A stretch of DNA of 64,000 nt, from NCBI RefSeq assembly GCF_016862575.1, contig NZ_BONF01000046.1, positions 36,813-100,812 of the forward strand. Direction: 5' to 3'. The number at the start of each line of letters is the position of its first letter. The first letter of the stretch is position 1. The notes under the pieces were generated by a model. The model ran no database searches. It had not been told where the DNA came from and saw nothing but the letters and a program-made list of their open reading frames with translations. Origin of the DNA: Catellatospora bangladeshensis. Lineage in GTDB: Bacteria; Actinomycetota; Actinomycetes; Mycobacteriales; Micromonosporaceae. The translations under genes were made by a program, and so were the position numbers. Positions 43,909 through 53,262 of this stretch are shown here, piece after piece.

Positions 43909-43957
43909 AAGAAGGGCACCTTCTTCTACGGATTCCGATAAGAAGGTGCCCTTCCTT
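43909..43957. repeat. Dispersed hairpin with conserved loop, family C copy 2 (inverted)
   Basis: Arms GAAGGGCACCTTCTT (43911-43925) and AAGAAGGTGCCCTTC (43940-43954) are perfect. Read on the minus strand the loop is ATCGGAATCCGTAG, close to copy 1 at 35720 in the opposite orientation. It lies between the thiolase and a convergent small gene. Confidence 0.8.
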
Positions 43958-44252
43958 ATGTCAGGAGGGTGCGGAGGGCGGCGAGGTCCGCGGCGGCCGC
44001 GGCGGTCTGCGCGGGGGTGGGGCCCGCGGCGATGAGGTCGGCGGTGACCACGCGGAGCTGATCGGGCAGGGCCAGATCGGACAGGCGCGGCACGGGGCGG
44101 CGCGGCGTGCTCGCCAGGTCCGCGGACTGGTCGGCGAAGGACTGGACCAGGCGGTGCACCGGCTCGCCACGGTCGCGCCACCGCTCGGGCGTCCAGTGTC
44201 CGACCTGGTTGACCAGTAGCTCCACGGCGCGCATCAGCTGCTCGGTGCTCAC
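43956..44252 (-). CDS. Small helical protein, unknown function
   Basis: The 98-residue product (MSTEQLMRAVELLVNQVGHW...) is predicted all-helical with no membrane segment or Cys. WTPERWRDRGEPVHRLVQSFADQSAD is its most distinctive part. The stop codon touches the conserved hairpin. The GTG start has no ribosome binding site; CAATCT lies 6 bases ahead. I recognise no family, but codon use fits a gene. Confidence 0.6.
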   Translation of the reverse strand: MSTEQLMRAVELLVNQVGHWTPERWRDRGEPVHRLVQSFADQSADLASTPRRPVPRLSDLALPDQLRVVTADLIAAGPTPAQTAAAAADLAALRTLLT

Positions 44253-44258
44253 ACCTGA

Positions 44259-44264
44259 AGATTG
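44259..44264 (-). promoter_or_regulatory. Weak leaderless -10 box of the small helical protein gene
   Basis: CAATCT followed by 6 bases and the GTG at 44252; the first base deviates from TANNNT. Confidence 0.3.
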
Positions 44265-44282
44265 TCCCGGCCCGGAAACGGG

Positions 44283-44312
44283 CCGACGCCCCGGGGCTGG
44301 CCCGGGGCGTCG
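44283..44312. terminator. Hairpin after the BI-1 family gene
   Basis: Perfect 13-base arms CCGACGCCCCGGG (44283-44295) and CCCGGGGCGTCGG (44300-44312) with a 4-base loop, downstream of the minus-strand gene ending at 44348. Confidence 0.7.
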
Positions 44313-44347
44313 GTCGTCGTATCCGTCCTGGTGTGACCAGGCCGCGG

Positions 44348-45163
44348 TCAGTCCTCCGAGAAGTACGACAGCAGGCGCAGGAACTCCAGGTACATCCAGA
44401 CCAGCTCGACGAGGATGCCGAACGCGCCCAGCCAGCCGTACTTGCGCGGCAGGCCGGCGGCGATGCCGTCCTCGATCTGCTTGAAGTTGACCACGAACAT
44501 CAGCGCGGCGACCACGATGCACACCAGGCTGAAGCCGATGGCGATCGGGCTGCCGTCCCGCAGCGGGCTGGTCACTCCCGTGACGAAGTAGAGCAGCAGG
44601 TTGACCAGCATCACCACGCCGAGACCGGCGGCGACGCCGATGACGACCCGCATGAACTTCGGCGTCGCCCGGATGATCTTCGCCTTGTACAGCACGGCCA
44701 TGGTGAGGAACACGCCGAGCGTCGCGATGACCGCCTGCAGCACGATGCCGTCGAACAGGTAGTCGTAGACCTTGCTGACCACGCCGAGGAAGATGCCCTC
44801 GATCACGGCGTAACCGATGATCACGGCGGCGTTCGTGATCTGCGCGAACGAGATCGCCAGACCGACGATCACGCCCAGGAACATCGAGCCGTACCAGACG
44901 GGCTTGATGACCTCCAGCGGCACCACGGCCCACGAGATCGCCGCGAACACCGCGGTGATCGCGAGCAGCGACACCGTCTTGACCACGACGTCGTCGATGG
45001 TCATCCGGTCGGCCTGTCCGGTCTGGACCACCTCGGGGTAGCCGTAGCCCTGGCCGTCAGCCTGCGGGTAGCCCGCCGGGGCGCCCTGGCCCGGCACGCT
45101 GTACCGCGGCTGCTGAGCAGCCGCCGCGCTGATGCGGCCGAGCACCGGGTTCGAACTCTTCAC
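44348..45163 (-). CDS. Bax inhibitor-1/YccA family membrane protein
   Basis: The 271-residue product has a Gly/Tyr/Pro-rich cytoplasmic N-terminus (to residue ~50) and seven membrane helices, ending in VWMYLEFLRLLSYFSED. This is the plan of the actinobacterial BI-1 (TMBIM) family, calcium-leak or stress-related channels in other organisms; role here unknown. I chose the GTG at 45163 (MKSSNPVLGR, with GGAGGAGGCGAG 8 bases before) over the GTG at 45184, whose own codons contain that ribosome binding site. Confidence 0.93.
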   Translation of the reverse strand: MKSSNPVLGRISAAAAQQPRYSVPGQGAPAGYPQADGQGYGYPEVVQTGQADRMTIDDVVVKTVSLLAITAVFAAISWAVVPLEVIKPVWYGSMFLGVIVGLAISFAQITNAAVIIGYAVIEGIFLGVVSKVYDYLFDGIVLQAVIATLGVFLTMAVLYKAKIIRATPKFMRVVIGVAAGLGVVMLVNLLLYFVTGVTSPLRDGSPIAIGFSLVCIVVAALMFVVNFKQIEDGIAAGLPRKYGWLGAFGILVELVWMYLEFLRLLSYFSED

Positions 45164-45290
45164 AGCGGGTCTCGCCTCCTCCACATGGGTTGTGCCCGAC
45201 AGAGTAGCGGATTAACGCACCTGCGGTGATCGACGTTTTACTGCATGATCGCTCCCGGCGGAAGACGCCCCGCGGACCTGGGAGTGGAGC

Positions 45291-45767
45291 ATGACGATCA
45301 CGGTGCGCCGGCTGGCCGGCGACGATTGGCAGACCCTGCGTGAGCTGCGGCTGAACGCGTTGCAGGAGGCGCCGTACGCGTTCGGCTCGACGTTCGAGCG
45401 GGAGCGGGACCGGACGGAGCAGGAGTGGCGGGCCCGGCTGGACAATCCCGCCTCGGCCAGCTTCGCGGCGCTGCTCGACGGCGTCCCGGCGGGCCTGGCG
45501 GGGGGCTACCTGCCGGAGGGTGAGCAGGACGCCGCCGAGCTGTTCTCCATGTGGGTGTCCCCGGCGGCACGCGGGCGGCGGATCGCCGAGCAGCTCGTCG
45601 GCGCGGTGGCCGGCTGGGCCCGTGACCTGGGCCGTGCCGAGGTGGTGCTGGAGGTCACCGCCGGGAACGACACCGCTGCTCGGGTGTACGAGCGCTGCGG
45701 GTTCGCGCCCCGCGCCGGGGTGCCCCACACGCCCGGCGGCGCACTCATGCGGCTGCCGTTAGGTTGA
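45291..45767 (+). CDS. GNAT N-acetyltransferase with a TTA codon
   Basis: The 158-residue product has the GNAT core: APYAFGSTFERE near the N-terminus, FSMWVSPAARGRRIAEQLVGAV with the acetyl-CoA loop, and EVTAGNDTAARVYERCGF. Substrate unknown. Its second-last sense codon (45759-45761) is TTA, the only in-frame TTA I could find in any gene of this window, and the gene lies 300 bases from tRNA-Leu(UAA). Expression may therefore depend on that tRNA. GGGAGTGGAG precedes the ATG. Confidence 0.9.
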   Translation: MTITVRRLAGDDWQTLRELRLNALQEAPYAFGSTFERERDRTEQEWRARLDNPASASFAALLDGVPAGLAGGYLPEGEQDAAELFSMWVSPAARGRRIAEQLVGAVAGWARDLGRAEVVLEVTAGNDTAARVYERCGFAPRAGVPHTPGGALMRLPLG

Positions 45768-45893
45768 CGCCAATCGACACGCCGCATCTTTACGGAACCT
45801 TAATTAATTGACGGCGAATTACGTCGCACGAACCGGTTGCCGGGGCATGGCCGAACGTCGGCGAATTTGTGCCTTAAAGCGGGCGGCCGAGGG
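45768..45893. other. AT-richer intergenic stretch
   Basis: Between the GNAT gene and the small-RNA promoter lies a stretch with unusual AT content (CTTAATTAATTGACGG, GCGAATTACG, GCGAATTTGTGCC). It contains two GGCGAATT repeats about 50 bases apart. No gene is supported. It may be a regulatory or transfer-derived segment. Confidence 0.4.
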
Positions 45894-45922
45894 GTGACAG
45901 ACCGCCGGAGGCTCGCTATGCT
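45894..45922 (+). promoter_or_regulatory. Promoter of candidate small RNA
   Basis: GTGACA (45894-45899), a 17-base spacer and TATGCT (45917-45922). It is one of the closest matches to a housekeeping promoter in the window; transcription should begin near 45929. No open frame of note follows. Confidence 0.6.
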
Positions 45923-45928
45923 CGTCCC

Positions 45929-45986
45929 CAACGCGCTCCAATCGCCCGCTTCCCCCGTGGCAGGCGATCGGAGCGCGTCACTTTTT
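45929..45986 (+). ncRNA. Candidate small RNA: single hairpin ending in T5
   Basis: From the predicted start near 45929, the RNA would be about 58 bases: a 16-bp stem (45931-45946 with 45963-45978, one mismatch), a C-rich 16-base loop containing UUCCCCC, and CACUUUUU. A promoter directly followed by a factor-independent terminator, with no gene between, is the mark of a small RNA. The C-rich loop could pair with G-rich ribosome binding sites. It resembles actinobacterial C-rich-loop RNAs in spirit, but I do not see the two tandem hairpins of 6C RNA. Confidence 0.5.
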
Positions 45987-46068
45987 GCAAGACTTTCCAG
46001 TGCGCCATTCGGCACGCCTTTCGTGCGCTGCCGCGCCGCCATTCCGGCGTACGCCGCCACACTGCCGG

Positions 46069-46149
46069 TGCCCGGGGCGGGGGTCGAACCCGCACGCCTT
46101 TCGGCAGTCGCTTTTAAGGCAACCGTGTCTGCCGTTCCACCACCCGGGC
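46069..46149 (-). tRNA. tRNA-Leu (anticodon UAA), bldA-like
   Basis: An 81-base gene: acceptor arm GCCCGGG/CCCGGGC, discriminator A, D-arm GGTGGTGGAACGGCAGACAC, anticodon stem GTTGC/GCGAC with loop CTTAAAA (anticodon TAA), a long class II variable arm (TGCCGAAAGGCGT) and T-arm GCGGGTTCGACCCCCGC. The 3' CCA is not encoded (CCG follows). It decodes UUA, the rarest codon in such GC-rich genomes; the Streptomyces equivalent is bldA, which controls differentiation and secondary metabolism. TACGGT about 28 bases upstream is a likely -10. Confidence 0.95.
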
Positions 46150-46218
46150 GCTGCACGACCATGCGTGCCCTGTCACCGTAGCGGGTGGACCGGGTTCGGG
46201 GCACGCCCGTTGTCGCCC

Positions 46219-46299
46219 AGCGGCGAACGGACACGTAGCGCAGCGGAGAGTCCGCCGAGCCGCCACAGCGAGCACAGCGGCGAACGGACACGTAGCGCA
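46219..46299. repeat. Direct repeat of 24 bases
   Basis: AGCGGCGAACGGACACGTAG plus GCGCA... recurs: 46219-46242 and 46276-46299 are identical over 24 bases, 57 bases apart. They lie between the tRNA and the next gene's promoter. Origin unknown; a short duplication or paired binding sites are possible. Confidence 0.65.
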
Positions 46300-46331
46300 A
46301 TGGTCGTGGGGCGGTCAGGCAGCCGAAGCGC

Positions 46332-46337
46332 TAGGGT
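46332..46337 (+). promoter_or_regulatory. Leaderless -10 box of the 605-residue membrane protein gene
   Basis: TAGGGT followed by 7 bases and the GTG at 46345. Confidence 0.5.
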
Positions 46338-46344
46338 CAAGCGC

Positions 46345-48162
46345 GTGACGAGCACCGCGCCCGCCCTCACCACCACCGCCGAACCCGTAGTTCCCGGGCA
46401 GCGGGGTGCATCGGGGGCACCCGCGCCCGTGTCAGCGCCGCGGCGGCGGTGGCCGCTCGACGTCCTGGCCTGCGCGGGCTTCCTCGCGCTGGCGGGCTGG
46501 CTCACCCTCGGCCTGTGGCCCGACCCGGACACCCGCACGCTCGCGCTCAACCCGCCGGACCAGATCCTCTACGAGTGGTTCCTGGCCCACGACACGATGC
46601 TGTGGAGCGGCGACTTCTCGCTCGTCAGCGACCGCCTGAACGCCCCGTACGGCGTCAACCTGCTGGCCAACACCACGGTGATCCTGCTCGGCGGGCTGTT
46701 CGCCCCGGTCACCCTCGCCTACGGCGCCGCGACCACGTTCTCGCTGCTGGTGGCTCTGAACCTGGCCGGCACCGCCATCGCCTGGTACTTCCTCCTGCAC
46801 CGGACGCTGGGCGCGCACCGGATCGCCGCCGCGGTGGGCGCCGCGTTCTGCGGGTTCGCCCCGGGCATGGTGTCGCAGTCGAACAGCCACCTGCACATGA
46901 CCGCGCAGTGGCTGATCCCGCCCATGCTGTGGTGCGTCGTCGCGCTGGCCCGCGCCGCCCGCTCGGAACAGACCCACCCCCGCCGGCTGCTCCTGCTCGG
47001 CGCCCTGTTCGGCCTGCTGGTCAGCCTCCAGGTGTTCATCGGCGAGGAGACCCTGTTCCTCACCGCGCTCACGCTGGCCGTGGTGACCGTCGTGTACGTC
47101 GCGCTCACCCGCCCGGCCCGGCTCGTGCTGGCCCGCTTCGCGGCCGGGCTGTTCGTCGCCGTGGGCACGGCGGTGGTGCTGCTGGCGTACCCGCTGTGGG
47201 TGCAGTTCAAGGGCCCGCAGTCGGTGGCCGACGGCGTGTTCAGCCCGTTCTACTTCTCGGCCGACCTGGCGAGCTTCACCGCGTTCTCGCCGCTGACGCT
47301 GGCCGGGGACGAGTCGGCGGCGCGGCTGACCACCGGCCCGGCGGAGTACAACACCTTCCTCGGCTGGCCGCTGGTGCTGCTGTCGCTGGGCCTGCTGGTC
47401 TGGCTGCGGCGCAACCCGCTGGCGGTGGCCGTCGGCGTGGGCGCGCTGGCCATGAGCGCGCTGGCGCTGGGACCGCAGATCATGCTCGACGGGCGGCGGA
47501 CGCCGCTGCCCGGCCCGTACCGGCTGCTCATGCACGTGCCGGTGGTCGACGGCGCGCTGCCGATGCGCTTCGCGCTGGCCGCCATCCCGCTGGTGGCGGT
47601 GCTGCTGGTGGTGGCGCTGACCGAGGCCGCCCGGTCGGCCCGCCGCCCGCTGCGGATCGGCGTCCCGGTGCTGGTCGGGGCTGCGCTGCTGCCGCTGTTC
47701 CCGACGCCGCTGCCGACCGCCGACCGCCCGGCCGTGCCCGCCTTCTTCGCCGACGGCCTGTGGCGCCGCTGCGCCGGGGACGGTGACGTGATCATGACGG
47801 TGCCGCTGCCCACCCCGGAGAAACCCCTGCCGATGCGGTACGCGACCGCGGCGCAGACGGCGTTCGGGCTGCCCGAGGGCTTCTTCATCGGCCCGCACGG
47901 CTCCGGCGGCAAGGCCACCATGGGCATCGGCCGCCGCCCGACCTCGTGGGTCCTGTCCGAGGTGGCCCGCACCGGCACCGTGCCCGCGATCAACGACGAC
48001 CACCGCCTGGACGCCCGCAAGGACCTCACCAAGTGGAACGCGTCCTGCGTGGTGCTCACCCCCGAACACCCGCGCCACGGTGAGCTGCTGCGCACCCTGG
48101 AGGCGCTGCTCGGCCCCGGCACCCCCGCCGCCGACGTCGTCTACTGGCCCCGCACCTGGTAA
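46345..48162 (+). CDS. Large membrane protein, GT-C/glycosyltransferase-like
   Basis: The 605-residue product has about 11-12 membrane helices in its first 450 residues and a soluble C-terminal part of about 150 residues (DVIMTVPLPTPEKPLPMRYATAAQT ... DARKDLTKWNASCVVLTPEH). An early loop, NPPDQILYEWFLAHD, and SHLHMTAQW after the fourth helix resemble polyprenyl-phosphate glycosyltransferase-like YfhO/GT-C proteins, but no enzyme activity is established. The GTG start lacks a ribosome binding site and follows a TAGGGT box by 7 bases. Confidence 0.8.
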   Translation: MTSTAPALTTTAEPVVPGQRGASGAPAPVSAPRRRWPLDVLACAGFLALAGWLTLGLWPDPDTRTLALNPPDQILYEWFLAHDTMLWSGDFSLVSDRLNAPYGVNLLANTTVILLGGLFAPVTLAYGAATTFSLLVALNLAGTAIAWYFLLHRTLGAHRIAAAVGAAFCGFAPGMVSQSNSHLHMTAQWLIPPMLWCVVALARAARSEQTHPRRLLLLGALFGLLVSLQVFIGEETLFLTALTLAVVTVVYVALTRPARLVLARFAAGLFVAVGTAVVLLAYPLWVQFKGPQSVADGVFSPFYFSADLASFTAFSPLTLAGDESAARLTTGPAEYNTFLGWPLVLLSLGLLVWLRRNPLAVAVGVGALAMSALALGPQIMLDGRRTPLPGPYRLLMHVPVVDGALPMRFALAAIPLVAVLLVVALTEAARSARRPLRIGVPVLVGAALLPLFPTPLPTADRPAVPAFFADGLWRRCAGDGDVIMTVPLPTPEKPLPMRYATAAQTAFGLPEGFFIGPHGSGGKATMGIGRRPTSWVLSEVARTGTVPAINDDHRLDARKDLTKWNASCVVLTPEHPRHGELLRTLEALLGPGTPAADVVYWPRTW

Positions 48163-48181
48163 CGCTCCACTCCACCCGTAC

Positions 48182-48233
48182 AAGATCGAAGGCCCCCGCC
48201 GTGCCGTTCAGCATGGCGGGGGCCTTCGATCTT
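48182..48233. terminator. Bidirectional terminator between convergent genes
   Basis: Perfect 19-base arms containing GATCGAAGGCCCCCGCC (48182-48200 and 48215-48233), 14-base loop. It ends the 605-residue protein gene and ndh. Confidence 0.8.
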
Positions 48234-48238
48234 GAAGA

Positions 48239-49564
48239 TTACGGCTGCTGCGTCGGCTGGGTGACCTGGGCGAAGGGGTCCATGGGCTGGTGGAGGGCGC
48301 CCAGGGAGACCACCTCCCGCTTGAGGAACAGGGCCAGGGTCCAGTCGGCGATCACCCGGACCTTGCGGTTCAGCGACGGGATGCGGCTCATGTGGTACGT
48401 GCGGTGCATGAACCAGGCGACCAGGCCCTTGGCCTTGAAGCCGTACACGTGTGCCACGCCCTTGTGCAGGCCGAGGCTGGCCACCGAGCCCACGTGCTTG
48501 TGCCGGTACTCCCGGATGCCGCGGCCGCGCACCGTGGCGATGAGGTTGTCCGCCAGGCGGCGGGCCTGCCGCACCGCGTGCTGCGCGCTCGGCGAGCACA
48601 TCTCGCCCGCGGCGGCGGTGAGGTCGGGCACCGCGGCGCAGTCGCCGGCGCTCCACGCGCCCTCGACCAGCTGGTCGCCGTCCACCACGCGCAGCGTCGC
48701 GTCGCAGGTCAGCTTGCCCTGCGCGTTACGCGGCAGGTCGGTCGCGGCGATCATCGGGTGCGCCTTGACCCCGGCCGTCCACACGATCGTGTCCGCGGCG
48801 AACTCGCCGCCGTCCGACAGCTTCACCACGCCGTCGACGCAGGACTCCAGCCGGGTGCCCAGGCGCAGGTCCATGTTGCGCTTGAGCAGCGCCTCCACGG
48901 TGTACGCGCCCATCTGCGGGCCGACCTCGGGCAGCACCCGCTGGGTGGCCTCGACCAGCACCCAGTGCATGTCGTCGGCCTTGAGCTCCGGGTAGTAGCG
49001 CAGCGCGTCGCGGGCCATGTCCTCCATCTCGCCGAGCGCCTCGACGCCGGCGAAGCCGGCCCCGACGACCACGAACGTCAGCGCCCGCCTGCGGGTCTGC
49101 TCGTCGGTGGTGGCGGCGGCGATGTCGAGGCACTCCAGCACGTGGTTACGCAGCCAGATGGCCTCGCCGATGGTCTTGAACCCGACCGCGTGCTCGCGCA
49201 GCCCGGGGATCGGCAGGGTGCGCGACACGCTGCCCGGCGCGACGATGATGTGGTCGTACGGGATCTCCCGGGACGGGCCCACCACCGGCTGCACGATCGC
49301 GGTCTTGCGGGAGTGCTCGACCTTGGTCACGGAGCCGTGCACGACCTTGCAGTCGCGCAGCTCCCGGCGCAGCGGCACGACGGTGTGCCGGGGGGAGATG
49401 TTGCCGGCCGCCGCCTCGGGGAGGAACGGCTGGTACGTCATGTGCGGCTGCGGGTCGACGACCGTGACCTCGGCCTCGCTCGCGCGCAACTTGCCCGTCA
49501 GGCGGAGGGCGGCGTAGAGGCCGACATGGCCCGCGCCCACCACCAGGATCCGTACTGGCTTCAC
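48239..49564 (-). CDS. ndh: Type II NADH dehydrogenase (NDH-2)
   Basis: NDH-2 oxidises NADH and reduces the quinone pool without pumping protons. The 441-residue product has the FAD-binding VVGAGHVGLYAALRL at the N-terminus, a second dinucleotide fold VVVGAGFAGVEALGEM near 165-180 for NADH, SAGDCAAVPDL near 308 contacting FAD, and a C-terminal amphipathic membrane-attachment region (about 370-420). The GTG start follows TAGCGT by 6 bases. It stands alone. Confidence 0.92.
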   Translation of the reverse strand: MKPVRILVVGAGHVGLYAALRLTGKLRASEAEVTVVDPQPHMTYQPFLPEAAAGNISPRHTVVPLRRELRDCKVVHGSVTKVEHSRKTAIVQPVVGPSREIPYDHIIVAPGSVSRTLPIPGLREHAVGFKTIGEAIWLRNHVLECLDIAAATTDEQTRRRALTFVVVGAGFAGVEALGEMEDMARDALRYYPELKADDMHWVLVEATQRVLPEVGPQMGAYTVEALLKRNMDLRLGTRLESCVDGVVKLSDGGEFAADTIVWTAGVKAHPMIAATDLPRNAQGKLTCDATLRVVDGDQLVEGAWSAGDCAAVPDLTAAAGEMCSPSAQHAVRQARRLADNLIATVRGRGIREYRHKHVGSVASLGLHKGVAHVYGFKAKGLVAWFMHRTYHMSRIPSLNRKVRVIADWTLALFLKREVVSLGALHQPMDPFAQVTQPTQQP

Positions 49565-49570
49565 GACTTC

Positions 49571-49576
49571 ACGCTA
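49571..49576 (-). promoter_or_regulatory. Leaderless -10 box of ndh
   Basis: TAGCGT followed by 6 bases and the GTG at 49564. Confidence 0.5.
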
Positions 49577-49648
49577 CGCCCGTAGCACGCCGCTGATCAG
49601 CGCTGACGCCTGTGATCCCGGACAGCGACGGCCGTCACGCCGCCCCGA

Positions 49649-50194
49649 TCAGGGCCGCCTGCCCAGCCTGGTGAGCAACGCCACGGCTCCCGCCACCACG
49701 GCCAGGCCGATCACCAGGGCGACGGTCGGGGTGGTGATGTACAGCCCCGGCAGCACGTTGACCAGCAGCAGGGTGAGCACGCCGGTCGCGGCGAGCACCA
49801 GCGCCGCCCGGCCCGCCCAGCGCAGCAGCACCTGGTTGTCCACGATCGCGTCGTACGGCAGCACCGCCGCCAGCGCCGCGCCGGAGTGCAGCAGGTAGAG
49901 GGCGGCGGCCGTGCCCAGCAGCCGCCCCAGCGAGGGCTGTGCCAGGAACAGCAGCGTGTCGGCCAGCCAGAGGCAGATCGTGGCGAGCATCACCACCAGC
50001 GGCGCCGCCCCGCCCGGCAGCAGCGCCGGGTAGACGGCCAGCACGAAGAAGCCGAGCAGCGCCTGCGACGGCATGCCGGACGGTGCGGCCAGCAGCAGCC
50101 CGGCGAAGGCCGCCAGGAACACCGTCCCGCGCACCAGCAGCGGCGCGCCGGTGACCCGGCCCAGCTCGCGTACCTGCTGCATCAGCTGCTTCAT
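49649..50194 (-). CDS. Membrane protein, last gene of the MoxR/DUF58 operon
   Basis: The 181-residue product has about five membrane helices and a short cytoplasmic N-terminus (MKQLMQQVRELGRVTG). No motif is recognised. Its ATG overlaps the stop of the DUF58 gene by one base (TGATG), which ties it to the DUF4129-MoxR-DUF58 unit. It may be a membrane scaffold of that complex, by context only. Confidence 0.75.
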   Translation of the reverse strand: MKQLMQQVRELGRVTGAPLLVRGTVFLAAFAGLLLAAPSGMPSQALLGFFVLAVYPALLPGGAAPLVVMLATICLWLADTLLFLAQPSLGRLLGTAAALYLLHSGAALAAVLPYDAIVDNQVLLRWAGRAALVLAATGVLTLLLVNVLPGLYITTPTVALVIGLAVVAGAVALLTRLGRRP

Positions 50195-51576
50195 CAGCGC
50201 ACCGCCTTCGGCGCGGCGGCCAGCCGCGACACGTCCCGGAGCACGGCGTCCAGGCTGCCCGCGCCCGCCCAGGCGACCACGGGCACCCCGTGCTCGCCCA
50301 GCTGGCCCATGGTGTTCTCCCGCTCCGCGCGCCACAGCCGGTGCGACAGGTCGGTCCAGCTGTTGACGGTGGGTGACGTCAGGTCCGAGGGCAGCGTGTC
50401 CACCGCGACCACGAAACGGCCCGAGCGGGACAGGCCCGCCAGCATCGCCGCCGAGCGGGCGTCCAGCAGCGGCGTCAGCACCACGACCAGCGCCGCGGAC
50501 GAGATGCCCGCCGCGAGCTGCGCCCCGCCCCGCTCCTGCGCGGTCGGGCTGGGATGCGCGTCCAGCAGCCACTCCAGCACGGTCAGGTACTGGCGGCGGC
50601 CGCTGGCCGGGCGCAGGCGGCGGGCCTGGGCGCCGTACTCCAGCACGGACACCCGGTCGCCGCGGTGCAGGTAGTGCTCGGCGATCGCGGCCGCCGCGCG
50701 CACGGAGCGGTCCAGCACGGACGCCGTGCCGCCGACCCCCTCGGAGCGGCCCGCGTCGGCCAGCAGGTCCAGCAGCACCACGACCTCGGCGTCGCGGTCG
50801 GACAGCGTCGCGGCCACGTGCAGCCGCTCGGTGCGCAGCGACACCCGCCAGTCGACGCGGCGCAGCCGGTCACCGGGCGCGAACTGGCGTACGCCCGCCA
50901 GCTCGCCGCCCTCGCCGGGGCGGCGGGAGCGGTGCTGGCCGACCAGCCCGGCCGCGCGCGGCATCGCCTCGTCGGCCTTGAACGGATCGGTCAGCGGGTA
51001 CACCTTCACGCCCAGCGCGCCGGTGACCACGGCCCGGCTGACCAGCAGCCCGTCCGCGGCGACGGCGTGCGCGGAGGCGGGGCCGAGCCAGTGCCGCCCC
51101 CAGCGCACCGCCGGACCGGCCAGCTCGACCGCGGTGGCGACACCGCGCGGCACGAACGTCACGTACGGCCGGTTGCCGCCGCGCGGGCCGCGCCGGGGCG
51201 CGTTCGGGTCGGCGCCGCCCTCCAGCCGCAGCCAGGGCGAGTGCTGCAGCTGCACCACGGTCAGGTCGTAGCCGACCGTGTCGCGGTTCTCCACCTCGAC
51301 CGTCGCACCCAGGTCGCCGCCCTCCACCGGGAACGACTCCACCGTGGACAGGCGCAGGCCGGGCAGCGTACGCGGCCGCTTGCCCAGCGCGAACGCCACG
51401 CTCAGCGCCAGCGGGGCGGCCAGGATCACCAGCTCGGTGCGGCCCAGCAGCACGGCGGCCACCAGCAGCAGGCCGGCCAGGAGCACCGCCCGGCCGAGCG
51501 CCCGGGTGGGCGCCCAGTTGTCGCCGGTGTCGGTGGAGGCCACGGGCTCCAGGTCGCCCTCGGCGGGCTGGGCCAT
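50194..51576 (-). CDS. DUF58 family protein with von Willebrand A-like domain
   Basis: The 460-residue product has two N-terminal membrane helices (about 25-65) and the DUF58 core with VRQFAPGDRLRRVDWRVSLRTERLHV near 265-290, followed by a VWA-like region (EVVVLLDLLADAG). DUF58 proteins usually act with a MoxR AAA+ ATPase in chaperone-like, metal-insertion or envelope-maintenance systems. The ATG is one base after the moxR stop codon. Confidence 0.92.
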   Translation of the reverse strand: MAQPAEGDLEPVASTDTGDNWAPTRALGRAVLLAGLLLVAAVLLGRTELVILAAPLALSVAFALGKRPRTLPGLRLSTVESFPVEGGDLGATVEVENRDTVGYDLTVVQLQHSPWLRLEGGADPNAPRRGPRGGNRPYVTFVPRGVATAVELAGPAVRWGRHWLGPASAHAVAADGLLVSRAVVTGALGVKVYPLTDPFKADEAMPRAAGLVGQHRSRRPGEGGELAGVRQFAPGDRLRRVDWRVSLRTERLHVAATLSDRDAEVVVLLDLLADAGRSEGVGGTASVLDRSVRAAAAIAEHYLHRGDRVSVLEYGAQARRLRPASGRRQYLTVLEWLLDAHPSPTAQERGGAQLAAGISSAALVVVLTPLLDARSAAMLAGLSRSGRFVVAVDTLPSDLTSPTVNSWTDLSHRLWRAERENTMGQLGEHGVPVVAWAGAGSLDAVLRDVSRLAAAPKAVR

Positions 51577-51577
51577 C

Positions 51578-52665
<1,088 letters not shown>

Positions 52666-52669
<4 letters not shown>

Positions 52670-53262
52670 AGTCTCTCCAAGGCATTGACGATCACATCGA
52701 GTTCGCGAGGGCTGGGCGGGCGCTTGGACGGCACCGTGAGGAACGTCCAGAGCGGATCACCGAGCAGCCTACGCGCGCGCTCGGGCTCGGTGGCACGGTT
52801 GACGCCGTGGCGCTGGCGCAGCCGCTCGTCCACCAGCTCGGCCAGGCGCGGCTGCACCCGGCGCTGGAAGCGGGCCCCGTCGGTGTGGCTCCACTCCAGG
52901 ATGGTCTCCCAGCGGGCGACGGCCAGGCGCAGCCCGTCGGTCACCTCGGACTGGTCCTCGGCGGTGCTGCGGCCCGCGCGCCGGGGCGGCAGCGGGGCCT
53001 TGAGCGAGCGGGCCATCCGCCATACCCCGACCAGGGTCAGCGCCACCGCGAAGACCAGCGGCAGCGGCATGGTCAGGCTGGACACCTCGAGCACGATCCA
53101 GCCCACGGCGGTCCAGCCGGCCGTGAAGGCGGCGAAGCTCAGCCAGCGGGTGGAGGCGGTGCGCGGCGCGCGCGCCACCACCGGCCGCTCCGGACCGGCG
53201 CTGAACCCGCCCAGCAGATCGTGCAGCGAGGTGTCGTCGAGATCGTTCCGATGCTCGGTCAT
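52666..53262 (-). CDS. Membrane protein of the MoxR cluster
   Basis: The 198-residue product has a soluble N-terminus of about 40 residues, two membrane helices (about 42-82) and a basic cytoplasmic domain (ARWETILEWSHTDGARFQRRVQPRLAELVDERL...). The C-terminal region resembles the accessory proteins found between DUF4129 and moxR in actinobacteria. Start and stop both overlap neighbours by four bases, so the whole unit is translationally coupled. Confidence 0.8.

Noticed and set aside
45929..45986. 6C RNA
   Set aside because: The loop is C-rich, but only one hairpin with five consecutive Cs is present; 6C RNA needs two tandem hairpins with longer C runs.
46219..46299. CRISPR array
   Set aside because: Only two repeat units, no further spacers and no cas genes.
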